This document shows positions 38,655 through 47,254 of a stretch of 64,000 nt of DNA, piece after piece (the stretch's first letter is position 1; each line of letters starts with the position of its first letter). The stretch covers positions 310,001 through 374,000 of the forward strand of contig JADJPN010000003.1 in assembly GCA_016713235.1 (NCBI GenBank), in the 5' to 3' direction. The DNA comes from Hyphomicrobiales bacterium (GTDB lineage: Bacteria > Pseudomonadota > Alphaproteobacteria > Rhizobiales > Xanthobacteraceae). The notes below the pieces were generated by a model. The model was not told the origin of the DNA. It made no database searches and saw only the letters and a program-made list of their open reading frames with translations. A program made the translations under genes and the position numbers.

Positions 38655-38894
38655 ATGGCCGACATTGCCGAACGGGTTAAAAAAATCGTTGTCGAACATC
38701 TCGGTGTTGAAGCCGAGAAGGTGAACGACAAGGCGAGCTTCATCGACGATCTGGGCGCGGACTCGCTCGACACGGTTGAGCTGGTCATGGCGTTCGAAGA
38801 AGAATTCGGCTGCGAAATTCCGGACGATGCCGCGGAGACCATCCTGACCGTCGGCGACGCCGTAAAGTTCCTCGAAAAGAACTCGAAGTCCTAA
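38655..38894 (+). CDS. acpP: Acyl carrier protein
   Basis: A 79-residue acidic four-helix protein carrying acyl chains on 4'-phosphopantetheine. The attachment Ser is in L-G-A-D-S-L-D-T-V-E at residue 37. The helix II acidic face and F-G-C-E-I-P-D-D-A-A-E are normal. It is intact and lies between the fabG remnant and fabF. Confidence 0.98.
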   Translation: MADIAERVKKIVVEHLGVEAEKVNDKASFIDDLGADSLDTVELVMAFEEEFGCEIPDDAAETILTVGDAVKFLEKNSKS

Positions 38895-38906
38895 CTTCGG
38901 ACTTCC

Positions 38907-38938
38907 TCGCGCGGGCGGCGTTGGCTCAGCCCGCGCGA
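38907..38938 (+). promoter_or_regulatory. Stem-loop between acpP and fabF
   Basis: TCGCGCGGGC (38907-38916) pairs perfectly with GCCCGCGCGA (38929-38938) around a 12-base loop, 13 bases after the acpP stop. No T-run follows. Such a stem could stabilise acpP mRNA or partly attenuate into fabF, fitting the much higher ACP demand; the role is inferred. Confidence 0.6.
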
Positions 38939-38957
38939 CAAACGGGATTCAAAAAAG

Positions 38958-40217
38958 ATGCGTCGCGTCGTCGTCACCGGGCTGGGGATGGTATCGCCGC
39001 TCGGTTGCGGCGTCGAAGTCAGTTGGAAGCGTTTGCTCGAAGGCAAGAGCGGCGCGAAGAAGATCGACGAATTCGAAGTGTCGGATCTTCGCTGCCAGAT
39101 CGCCCATGTCATCCCGAAAGGCGATGGCACCGACGGCACCTTCAACCGCGACCAATGGATGGAAGCGAAGGAAAGCCGCAAGGTCGACGACTTTATTCTT
39201 TATGGCGTCGCCGCTTCGACCCAGGCGCTTGAAGACTCCGGCTGGAAGCCGTCCACCGAAGAAGATCGCGAACGCACCGGCGTTCTGATCGGGTCCGGCA
39301 TCGGCGGCATCGAAGGCATTGCCGACACTGCGATCACGCTGAAAGAAAAAGGCCCGCGGCGCGTCTCGCCGTTCTTTATTCCCGGCCGTCTTATCAATCT
39401 CGCGTCCGGCTACGTTTCGATCCAACACGGCCTCAAAGGCCCGAACCATTCGGTGGTGACGGCTTGCTCGACGGGTGCGCACGCGATCGGCGATGCCGCG
39501 CGTCTGATTCAATGGGGCGACGCCGATGTGATGGTCGCGGGCGGCACGGAATCGCCGGTCGGCCGCATGGCGCTCGCGGGCTTCTCCGCGATGCACGCGC
39601 TCTGCGCTTCTTATAACGATCGCCCGACTGAGGCTTCGCGTCCTTACGACAAGGATCGCGACGGCTTCGTGATGGGCGAGGGTGCCGGCGTCGTCGTGCT
39701 CGAAGAATACGAGCATGCAAAAGCACGCGGCGCGAAGATTTATGGCGAGATCGTCGGTTACGGCCTTTCGGGCGACGCCTATCACATCACCGCGCCTTCC
39801 GAGAACGGCGAAGGCGCATTCCGCTGCATGACCATGGCGCTGAAGCGCGCGGGCATATCGGCCTCCGACGTCGATTACATCAACGCGCACGGCACCTCGA
39901 CCATGGCTGACACCATTGAGCTCGGCGCGGTCGAGCGTCTGCTTGGAAACGCAGCTTCAAAGATTTCCATGTCGTCGACCAAGTCTTCGATCGGTCACTT
40001 GCTCGGCGCGGCTGGTTCGGTAGAAGCGATCTTCTGCATCCTTGCGATGCGCGATCAGGTTGCGCCGGCCACGCTCAATCTCGACAACCCCGAGCGCGAA
40101 ACACCGATCGACCTCGTACCCCACACGCCGAAGAAGCGCGAGATCAATACCGTGCTTTCCAATTCCTTCGGTTTCGGCGGCACCAACGCGTCGCTGATCT
40201 TCCGCAAAGTTCACTAA
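38958..40217 (+). CDS. fabF: 3-oxoacyl-ACP synthase II
   Basis: A 419-residue elongating condensing enzyme. It begins R-R-V-V-V-T-G-L-G-M-V-S-P-L-G. The catalytic Cys is in V-T-A-C-S-T-G-A-H-A near 170, with His in N-A-H-G-T-S-T near 311 and S-I-G-H-L-L-G-A-A-G near 347, and K present between them. The C-terminal N-S-F-G-F-G-G-T-N-A is intact. Expected alphaproteobacterial length. Confidence 0.97.
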   Translation: MRRVVVTGLGMVSPLGCGVEVSWKRLLEGKSGAKKIDEFEVSDLRCQIAHVIPKGDGTDGTFNRDQWMEAKESRKVDDFILYGVAASTQALEDSGWKPSTEEDRERTGVLIGSGIGGIEGIADTAITLKEKGPRRVSPFFIPGRLINLASGYVSIQHGLKGPNHSVVTACSTGAHAIGDAARLIQWGDADVMVAGGTESPVGRMALAGFSAMHALCASYNDRPTEASRPYDKDRDGFVMGEGAGVVVLEEYEHAKARGAKIYGEIVGYGLSGDAYHITAPSENGEGAFRCMTMALKRAGISASDVDYINAHGTSTMADTIELGAVERLLGNAASKISMSSTKSSIGHLLGAAGSVEAIFCILAMRDQVAPATLNLDNPERETPIDLVPHTPKKREINTVLSNSFGFGGTNASLIFRKVH

Positions 40218-40307
40218 TTCGTGGGCTTCGTGCTTTGGCCATAATTGGCCTTAGCTTGTTTCCAGTACGGCTCGGGGGCGGGCCGTCCAGAAATAAAGAG
40301 ACGGGAA

Positions 40308-41699
40308 ATGGCTGGACGCGACGACGAGCATTATGACGACCGCCCCTTGAATCCGCGTCTTGCGCGCCTCGGACCGGAAAGCGTTCCGCCGCCGCCGTCA
40401 CGCCGCGCTCGTCACCCGATAGTCATCGTCGGCAATGCGATCTTCACGATCCTGCTTCTGCTGGCGGTCGTTGTCGGCGGTGCGGTCGTTTACGGCAGCC
40501 AGCAATTCGGCGCGCCGGGTCCGCTCGACCGCGAACGCACGGTCAATATTCCGCCGCGCACAGGCTTGCGCGACATGGCCGATCTCCTGCAACGCGAAGG
40601 CGTCATCTCGAATTCGACCTTCTTTGTCATGGGAGCGGTCGTTCTCGGTGCGACCGACAAGATGAAGGCCGGCGAATACGTCTTCGAAAAAGGCGCGAGC
40701 ATGGATGACGTGCTGGAGACCATTATCTCCGGCAAGTCGATCCAGCATCAGGTGACGATCGCCGAAGGCCTGACCACGCAGCAAATCATCCAGCGGCTCA
40801 ACGATGCCGAAGTGCTGAGCGGACCGATCCAGAAGATTCCGCCCGAGGGCTCGCTGCTTCCGGAAACGTATCGTGTGACGCGCGGCACCACGCGCGAGCA
40901 ACTCTTGCAGCGCATGGCGGAAGCCAAACGGCGCCTGGTCAACTAAATCTGGGCGCGGCGCGCGTCCGATTTGCCGATTAAAGACATCAACGAGTTCATC
41001 ACGCTTGCTTCCATCGTCGAGAAGGAAACAGCGGTGGCGAGCGAGCGCACGCGGGTCGCCGGCGTGTTCGTGAATCGCCTCAACAAGAGGATGCGGCTTC
41101 AATCCGACCCGACGATCATCTATGGAATTGTCGGCGGCAAGGGCTCGCTCGGCCGTTCGTTGACACGCGCCGATATCGATCAGCCGACACCTTATAATAC
41201 GTACACCATTCCCGCGCTGCCGCCGGGACCGATCGCCAATCCCGGCCGGGCTTCGCTGGAGGCGGTTGCCAATCCTTCGCGCACCAATGATCTTTATTTT
41301 GTTGCCGACGGCACCGGCGGACATGTGTTCGCCGAAACCTACGAACAGCATCTGAGGAACGTCGCGCGCTGGCGCGATTTCCAGAGGGGACAGAAGGATA
41401 AAGCTCCGCCGGATGCCGTGCCGCCCGCTTCGGTGCAGCAAGTCCAGCCGCGGACGCAAGCGCCGAGCAATACTCCGACCTTCGGTCCCGATACCAAGAC
41501 CAAAGAGGAAAGAGCGGCCGAGCAAAGGAGAAAAGAAGAGAAGGCAGCCGAGCAAAAGAAGAAAGCTGAAAAGGCGGCTGAAATAAAAAAGAAAAGGGCC
41601 GAGAAAAAAGCGGAAGCCGAGAAGAAGAAGGCCGAAGCCGAGGCCAAGAAGCAGGCGCCGAAGCAGGGCGAGCAGAAGCAAGACGAGCCGAAGCAGTAA
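40308..41699 (+). CDS. mltG: Endolytic transglycosylase MltG with an in-frame TAA
   Basis: MltG cleaves nascent glycan strands. The N-terminus is cytoplasmic, with a membrane helix at about 45-66, then a LysM-like region and the YceG core with P-P-E-G-S-L-L-P-E-T-Y. Codon 213 is TAA (40944-40946). The same frame resumes I-W-A-R-R-A-S-D-L-P-I-K and L-A-S-I-V-E-K-E-T, which contains the catalytic Glu, then R-L-Q-S-D-P-T-I-I-Y-G. A G-to-T change from GAA is enough to explain the stop. The C-terminal ~75 residues are an unusual Lys/Glu/Ala-rich tail. As written, the N-terminal product lacks the active site. Confidence 0.88.
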
Positions 41700-41782
41700 A
41701 CGCGCCGCGCTTGTGAGGCTTTTGCCGGATCGTTAAGGTCGCGCGGCTTTCAATTCAAGAGAATCGCGGACACTTTTTCCTT

Positions 41783-42669
41783 ATGACGCTTGCCAGCATG
41801 ACCGGCTTCGCTCGCGCTTCCGGCGCGCATGGTGACTTGCGCTGGGCGTGGGAACTGAAATCCGTAAACTCCAAGGGCCTCGATCTGCGCTTTCGCCTGC
41901 CTCCCGGCCGCGATGTGCTGGAGCCGCAAATCCGGCAGGCGGTCACGAAGGCGCTTTCGCGCGGCAACGTCACCATTAATCTCACCATCCAGCGTGAAGG
42001 CGCGGCGCCGCAGATTCGCGTGAACGAGGAAGTGCTCGCGGCCGTGGTCGCGACCTCGCGCGAGCTTGCGAAGAAGATCGAAGCGCAGCCGCCAACCCTC
42101 GACGGCATTCTTGCCATCAAGGGCGTCATGGAAGTCATCGAGACCGAGGAAAGCGAGGCCGAGCGCGAAGCCGCGAACGCGGCGTTGCTCAAAGGTTTCG
42201 AAGCGGCGCTGAAAGATCTTGTCGCCATGCGCGGCAGGAAGGCGGTGTGATCGGCGGCGTACTCTCCGATCGCATCGGAGAAATCGAGAAATTCACAAAA
42301 GCGGCCGAGGCTTCGCCATCGCGCTCGGTAGACGCAATTCGCGCGCGGCTAGGCGAGCAGGTGAAGGAATTGCTGGCGGCAAGCTCGACGCTCGATCCGG
42401 AGCGGCTGCATCAGGAAGCGGCGCTGCTTGCCGCCAAGGCGGACGTGCGCGAAGAACTCGACAGGCTGAATGCGCATGTCGGCGCGGCGCGGGCCTTGCT
42501 GAAGAACGGCGGCTCTGTCGGCCGCAAGCTCGATTTCCTGGCGCAGGAATTCAACCGCGAGGCGAATACGCTCTGTTCGAAATCGAACGACGTTTCGCTG
42601 ACCGCCATTGGCCTGGAATTGAAGACCGCGGTCGATCAATTCCGCGAGCAGGTGCAGAACATTGAGTAA
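41783..42669 (+). CDS. YicC family endoribonuclease (frameshifted in this sequence)
   Basis: The N-terminal half starts with S-M-T-G-F-A-R-A-S and W-E-L-K-S-V-N-S-K-G-L-D-L-R-F-R-L-P, both family signatures. The C-terminal half continues in another frame with R-I-G-E-I-E-K-F-T-K, then A-S-S-T-L-D-P-E-R-L-H-Q-E and L-D-F-L-A-Q-E-F-N-R-E-A-N-T-L. One G missing at 42236-42238 (A-G-G-G-A-A read as A-G-G-A-A) restores R-G-R-E-G-G-V-I-G-G-V-L-S and 295 residues. YicC (RnaYC) is linked to RNA decay and is commonly next to gmk, as here. Confidence 0.9.
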
Positions 42670-43339
42670 GAAAAAGAAATCAGCGGCCAAGAAGCCCGGC
42701 GTGCGGCGCGAAAAGCTCGCGCGCCGCGGCTTGATGTTCGTGCTCTCGTCGCCTTCGGGCGCCGGCAAGACCACGCTGACGCGTCTGCTCGTGCAAAAAG
42801 AAGAGAACATCGAGCTTTCGATCTCGGTTACGACGCGCAAGCGCAGGCCGAGCGAAGTCGAGGGCGTGCACTATTTTTTCCTGACGCGGGAAGAATTTGA
42901 GAAGCTCCGCGATGCGGGCGGTCTTCTCGAGTGGGCCGAAGTGCACGGTAATTACTACGGCACGCCCGCGAAGCTGGTCGAGAAAACCATCGCCAGGGGC
43001 AAGGATATTCTGTTCGACATCGATTATCAGGGCACGCGGCAGCTTTATAAGAAGGCCGCGTCGGATGTAGTCAGCATTTTCATTCTTCCGCCTTCAATCG
43101 CGGAGATGAAGAGGCGCATCCGCCGCCGCGCTGCCGAAGACGAGATGACGATCAAGAAGCGGCTGGAGACGGCGAAGCAGGAACTGCCGCGCTGGAAGGA
43201 ATACGATTACGTCGTCATCAATGACGATCTCGACGCGGCATTCGCCGACATTCACTCGATACTGCAGGCAGAGCGCATGAAGCGCGTGCACAAAACGAGT
43301 GTCGCGGCTTTCGCGAAGAAGTTACAGGCGAAGCTTTAA
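42662..43339 (+). CDS. gmk: Guanylate kinase
   Basis: Up to 225 residues. The P-loop is S-S-P-S-G-A-G-K-T-T-L, followed by S-V-T-T-R-K-R-R-P-S-E and G-V-H-Y-F-F of the GMP-binding domain and F-D-I-D-Y-Q-G. Phosphorylates GMP to GDP. The start is uncertain: TTG 42662 overlaps the yicC stop and adds a Lys-rich N-terminus of 24 residues, while ATG 42734 begins right at the first strand. It converges on the dehydrogenase gene with a 4-base overlap. Confidence 0.95.
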   Translation: MSKKKKSAAKKPGVRREKLARRGLMFVLSSPSGAGKTTLTRLLVQKEENIELSISVTTRKRRPSEVEGVHYFFLTREEFEKLRDAGGLLEWAEVHGNYYGTPAKLVEKTIARGKDILFDIDYQGTRQLYKKAASDVVSIFILPPSIAEMKRRIRRRAAEDEMTIKKRLETAKQELPRWKEYDYVVINDDLDAAFADIHSILQAERMKRVHKTSVAAFAKKLQAKL

Positions 43340-44394
43340 GCGACCAGCACCGTCCGGCCGATGCTCTTGCCGTTGCGCAGGTCGTCGAGCGCGGAGTTTG
43401 CTTCGCCGAGCGGACGCGTCTTGACCGGGATCGGCGCGACTTTACCCGCGCGCACCAGCGCAAGCATCTCTTTTGCTTCGGCGAACGAGCCGACATAGTT
43501 GCCGATGATCGACGCGCCTTTAAGCGGGAGCATCGGAACGGAAAGCGGCATCTCGCCGCCGATCAGGCCGGCGACGATCAGCGTTCCGCCCTTGGCGAGC
43601 GCACCGAAGCCGAGTGCCGCTGACTTGTCCGAACCGACGAAATCGATTGCTACCAGCACGCCGCCGCCGGAGGCCACCATGATTTCCTTGCGCGTGGCCT
43701 TGTCGGTCGGGTCGAAGGCCGCTGCCGCGCCGTTTGCGAGCGCGTGCTCGCGCTTCTTCGGATCGATTTCGATCACGATGGGCTTGTATGGCGAGCGCGC
43801 GCGCAGAAACGAGAATCCCATCATGCCGACGCCGCCAAGGCCGATGATCAGCGCGGGTCCGCGCTCTGCGCGTGCGCCGAGTTTTGCAATCGCAGAATAT
43901 GCCGTGACACCCGAACACATATAAGTGCCGGCGAGATCGCGTGGGATCGGGTCGTATTCGAGCAGGTATCTGGAGTGCGGCACGAGTACATGGGTGGCAT
44001 AGCCGCCTTGCGCCTGAATGCCGATCTGGCGCGGCTTCGCGCAGAGATGCTCGTCGCCGCTTTGGCAGGTCGCGCATTCGCCGCAGCCGATCCAAGGATA
44101 GATGACGTAACGCTTACCGACGGTAACGCTTTTTGCATCCGGGCCGGTGGCGATGAGTTCGCCTTCGATTTCGTGTCCGAGCGCAAAGGGAAGCGGGCGT
44201 CCGCCGGCAAGTTCAGCTTTGCGTCCGCCACCGAGATCGAAATAGCCGTCATGCAGATGAATGTCGGAATGGCAGACGCCGCAATGGCCGACGCGCACCA
44301 GCACTTCCGTTCCCTTCGGCTCCGGCGCGTCAATAATTTCCTCGCAAAGCGGCTTGCCGTAGTCGGTGAACACCTGACGCGTGATCTTGATCAT
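43336..44394 (-). CDS. Zinc-dependent alcohol dehydrogenase
   Basis: A 352-residue medium-chain dehydrogenase. Catalytic-zinc ligands are in G-H-C-G-V-C-H-S-D and G-H-E-I-E-G-E. The structural zinc loop is C-G-E-C-A-T-C-Q-S-G-D-E-H-L-C with four Cys. The nucleotide fold is I-I-G-L-G-G-V-G-M-M. It resembles the alcohol dehydrogenases of class III-related type with unknown substrate. It is 3 bases downstream of rsmA and appears to be the last gene of the lpt-surA-pdxA-rsmA operon, an unusual companion for that pathway. Confidence 0.9.
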   Translation of the reverse strand: MIKITRQVFTDYGKPLCEEIIDAPEPKGTEVLVRVGHCGVCHSDIHLHDGYFDLGGGRKAELAGGRPLPFALGHEIEGELIATGPDAKSVTVGKRYVIYPWIGCGECATCQSGDEHLCAKPRQIGIQAQGGYATHVLVPHSRYLLEYDPIPRDLAGTYMCSGVTAYSAIAKLGARAERGPALIIGLGGVGMMGFSFLRARSPYKPIVIEIDPKKREHALANGAAAAFDPTDKATRKEIMVASGGGVLVAIDFVGSDKSAALGFGALAKGGTLIVAGLIGGEMPLSVPMLPLKGASIIGNYVGSFAEAKEMLALVRAGKVAPIPVKTRPLGEANSALDDLRNGKSIGRTVLVA

Positions 44395-44397
44395 TCG

Positions 44398-45246
44398 TCA
44401 TTTTCCCATCGCGGCAAAAACATTCGCGAGCCGCACAAACCCCTCGACCGGAATTTCTTCCGCGCGCTTGGTTGGTTCGATCTCCGCGGCTGTCAGCAGC
44501 GCGGCGGCATCGACGCCGAGGGAGCGCAGGCTTTGGCGTAGCATCTTGCGCCGCTGGCCGAAAGCCGCGGCGGTCACGCGGCCGAGCAGTTTCGCGTCGC
44601 ATGCGAGCGGTTCGACACGCGGAACGATCTGCACAACGGAAGACGTAACCTTCGGCGGCGGCACAAAAGCGCTCGGGCTGATGTCGAACAGAATCCGCGC
44701 TGCGGAACGCCATCCGGCGAGCACGCCGAGACGGCCGTAAGCATCGTCATCAGGTGTCGCGACAATGCGTTGGGCAACCTCGCGCTGAAACATCAAAATC
44801 AGCGAGTCATAGTAAGGCGGCCACGGCGCCAGCGTGAGCCAGTCAATCAGAAGCGGGGTTGCAATATTGTAGGGCAGGTTCGCGACAATGCGCGTCTTCG
44901 CATGGCGCACGAGCGGTCTAGGATCGAAAGCGAGTGCGTCGGCTTCCACGATTTCCAGTTTGCCGGGATAGTGCGCGGAGATTTCGTTGAGCGCCGCGAT
45001 ACAGCGCTGGTCGCGCTCGATCGCGATTACGCGGCTCGCGCCTTCCGCGAGTAATGCGCGCGTAAGGCCGCCGGGACCCGGCCCGACTTCGATCACGGTA
45101 ACGCCTTCAAGCGGTCCGCCGGCGCGGGCGATCCGCGAGGTGAGATTGAGATCGAGCAGAAAATTCTGGCCGAGCGACTTCTTCGCCTGCAAATCATGCT
45201 TGCGGATCACGTCGCGCAGCGGCGGCAATCCGTCGATCTGGCTCAT
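44398..45246 (-). CDS. rsmA: 16S rRNA (adenine1518-N6/adenine1519-N6)-dimethyltransferase
   Basis: A 282-residue KsgA/RsmA enzyme. It opens with K-K-S-L-G-Q-N-F-L-L-D, then V-G-P-G-P-G-G-L-T-R (SAM loop) and the catalytic N-L-P-Y-N-I-A-T-P. The C-terminal domain has G-Q-R-R-K-M-L-R-Q-S-L-R. Its ATG overlaps the pdxA stop (ATGA). Confidence 0.97.
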   Translation of the reverse strand: MSQIDGLPPLRDVIRKHDLQAKKSLGQNFLLDLNLTSRIARAGGPLEGVTVIEVGPGPGGLTRALLAEGASRVIAIERDQRCIAALNEISAHYPGKLEIVEADALAFDPRPLVRHAKTRIVANLPYNIATPLLIDWLTLAPWPPYYDSLILMFQREVAQRIVATPDDDAYGRLGVLAGWRSAARILFDISPSAFVPPPKVTSSVVQIVPRVEPLACDAKLLGRVTAAAFGQRRKMLRQSLRSLGVDAAALLTAAEIEPTKRAEEIPVEGFVRLANVFAAMGK

Positions 45247-46222
45247 GGCGTTGCGGAGAGCTTCGCGGCGAGTTTCAGCGCCGCTTCCAGGCTCGATGGG
45301 TTCGCCGTGCCGCTGCCGGCGAGATCGAAGGCCGTGCCATGATCGGGCGAGGTGCGCACGAACGGCAGGCCGAGCGTCACATTCACGGCGCGGTCGAAAG
45401 CCAGCGCCTTCACCGGCGCAAGAACCTGATCGTGATACATGCCGAGCGCGACGTCGTAATATTTCCGCGCGTGCTCGTGAAACAGGCTGTCGGCCGGGTG
45501 CGGGCCGCTCGCTTCGATTCCTTCGCCGCGTAGTTTGCGGATCGCAGGCGCAATGATGTCGATCTCCTCGCGGCCGATGGTGCCTTCCTCGCCCGCGTGC
45601 GGATTCAAGCCGCAGACCGCGAGACGAGGCTCTGGATCCCGAAGCGTGCGCGATAGTCGCGCCGCGATCCGCGCGCTCTCTACGATCAGTTCCTGCGTCA
45701 GTGCCGCTGGTACGTCTCGGAGCGGGATGTGGATCGTGATCGGAATGACGGCGAGTTCTTCGCTCCAGATCAGCTGACCGGCCGCGGCGCGTTGCTCAGG
45801 TGCGCGAGATATTCGGTGTGACCCGGAAATGCGAATCCGCCGGCCTGCATCACATGCTTTGCGATCGGATTGGTCACGACCGCCGAAGCTTTGCCCTGTT
45901 GAGCAAGCTGGACCGCAAGATCGATGGAGCCGCGCGCAGCGCTTGCGCTCGAGTGATCCGGCTTTCCCGGCGCTGCCGTAGCACTGGCTGGCGGTGCGAC
46001 GAGCGGAAGCGCGGCATCGAACTTCGTAGCGGCCTCTTCGATCGAGCATTCGGCAAGCGGGACGTCGAGCTTGAGTGCTTTTGCACGCGCCGCCACGAAG
46101 GCGGCATCGGCAAGGAATGCGAAGGGCGGAAGTTTTCGTGCTTTGCGCTCCAGCCAGAGCTTTAGCGTGAGATCAGGGCCAATCCCGGCCGGCTCGCCGA
46201 GCGTCAGGGCGAGCGGCAGCAT
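45243..46222 (-). CDS. pdxA: 4-hydroxythreonine-4-phosphate dehydrogenase (frameshifted in this sequence)
   Basis: PdxA acts in pyridoxal phosphate synthesis. The first part reads L-A-L-T-L-G-E-P-A-G-I-G-P-D, then V-V-T-N-P-I-A-K and G-H-T-E-Y-L-A-H-L (metal His). After the break near 45774-45777 another frame continues L-I-W-S-E-E-L-A-V-I-P, I-H-I-P-L-R-D-V-P, G-L-N-P-H-A-G-E, M-Y-H-D-Q and G-L-P-F-V-R-T-S-P-D-H-G-T-A. Adding one base (V-A/M-L-I-W) gives 326 residues. Its start overlaps the surA stop and its stop overlaps the rsmA start, so coupling in the operon is tight. Confidence 0.92.
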
Positions 46223-47157
46223 TATTGGTCGGATTTGATCTGGATGATCGAAGTCTGCCGCATCTTGTCGAGCATGCGCTTCTCGTAGGATTGCAGACGC
46301 TGGCCGAGCAGCTCGTTGCGCAACTCGCGGTTCGAGGAAATGTCGGCGGGCACTTCGCGGCGGTCGCAGATCGCGACCACTTCAATGCCATTGGCGGTCA
46401 CTTCCGGGGGCGTCATGCGCCCATCGGGAAGCGATTCCAGAAGTTTCTGGAGCGAAGCCCCGAGGTCGCTGGAGAGGCGGCGTACTGGCCGCTTCACGAC
46501 GACTTCCCTGTATTCGCTCGCGAGCTGCGGCACCTGCTCGCAGGACGTGACGCGGCTGCGCAGGCTCTCGGCTTCTTTTGCGCGCGCTGCGCGCTGGGCA
46601 TCGGGAGCATTTCGCCGGACCACGAAGATCACCTGCCGCATCGTGTACTGGATGGACTTGAGCTGCATGTTCTGGCCGCGCGCGGTCATCGCCGCGACAA
46701 GGTCCGCATCGCGAACAATGACGCTGCCGGAGTTCGCCTGCACGTATTGCTGCCATGCCATGTCGGCTTTTACGCGCGCCTTCAGCCTTGCTGTATCGAC
46801 CCCACCTTGCCGAAGGGCCTGTTCGAATTGCGCGACACTGCGGCCCGAACGCTGCGCCATGCCAGCAAAAGCGCGGTTCACTTCGGCGTCTGTCGGGTTG
46901 ATGTTGGCGCGCTGCGCGATCTGCAATTTCAGTTTGTATTCGATGAGCTCTTCGAGCGCATCCTTGCGCGAGATGTTCTTGCCCGAGCCTTTATGGAGCT
47001 TCTGACGCTCGGTGATATCGAGCGACGTGATGGGTTCGCCATTGACGATGGCCGCGACCTGCGCACGGGCAGGCGAGGGCATGATCGCCGCGGCCGCGAG
47101 CGTGAACGCGGCAAAGCCGAACAGGGTTAGTCTGCGAAGGGTATCGGTATTGGGCAT
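46222..47157 (-). CDS. surA: SurA-like periplasmic peptidyl-prolyl isomerase/chaperone
   Basis: A 311-residue exported protein with signal peptide (cleavage near A-R-A-Q). The SurA N-domain is shown by A-A-I-V-N-G-E-P-I-T-S-L-D-I-T-E-R and L-I-E-Y-K-L-K-L-Q-I-A. A single degenerate parvulin-like segment follows (about 170-270), and a C-terminal helix completes the chaperone lobe. Typical for alphaproteobacterial SurA, which is shorter than in E. coli. It assists outer-membrane protein folding and lies directly after lptD. Confidence 0.9.
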   Translation of the reverse strand: MPNTDTLRRLTLFGFAAFTLAAAAIMPSPARAQVAAIVNGEPITSLDITERQKLHKGSGKNISRKDALEELIEYKLKLQIAQRANINPTDAEVNRAFAGMAQRSGRSVAQFEQALRQGGVDTARLKARVKADMAWQQYVQANSGSVIVRDADLVAAMTARGQNMQLKSIQYTMRQVIFVVRRNAPDAQRAARAKEAESLRSRVTSCEQVPQLASEYREVVVKRPVRRLSSDLGASLQKLLESLPDGRMTPPEVTANGIEVVAICDRREVPADISSNRELRNELLGQRLQSYEKRMLDKMRQTSIIQIKSDQ

Positions 47158-47254
47158 GTCTGGCGTCTAAGCGGCTCGTTTCCTAAGTATTACCGCACAT
47201 CACCCGGTACTGACTATGGGCGCGTCCTGTGGCGGCAATTAGACCGCCGCAGGC

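Noticed and set aside
40941..40976. Programmed stop-codon readthrough or recoding in mltG
   Set aside because: No selenocysteine-type or readthrough context is seen, TAA is the least readable stop, and many other lesions nearby favour sequence error.
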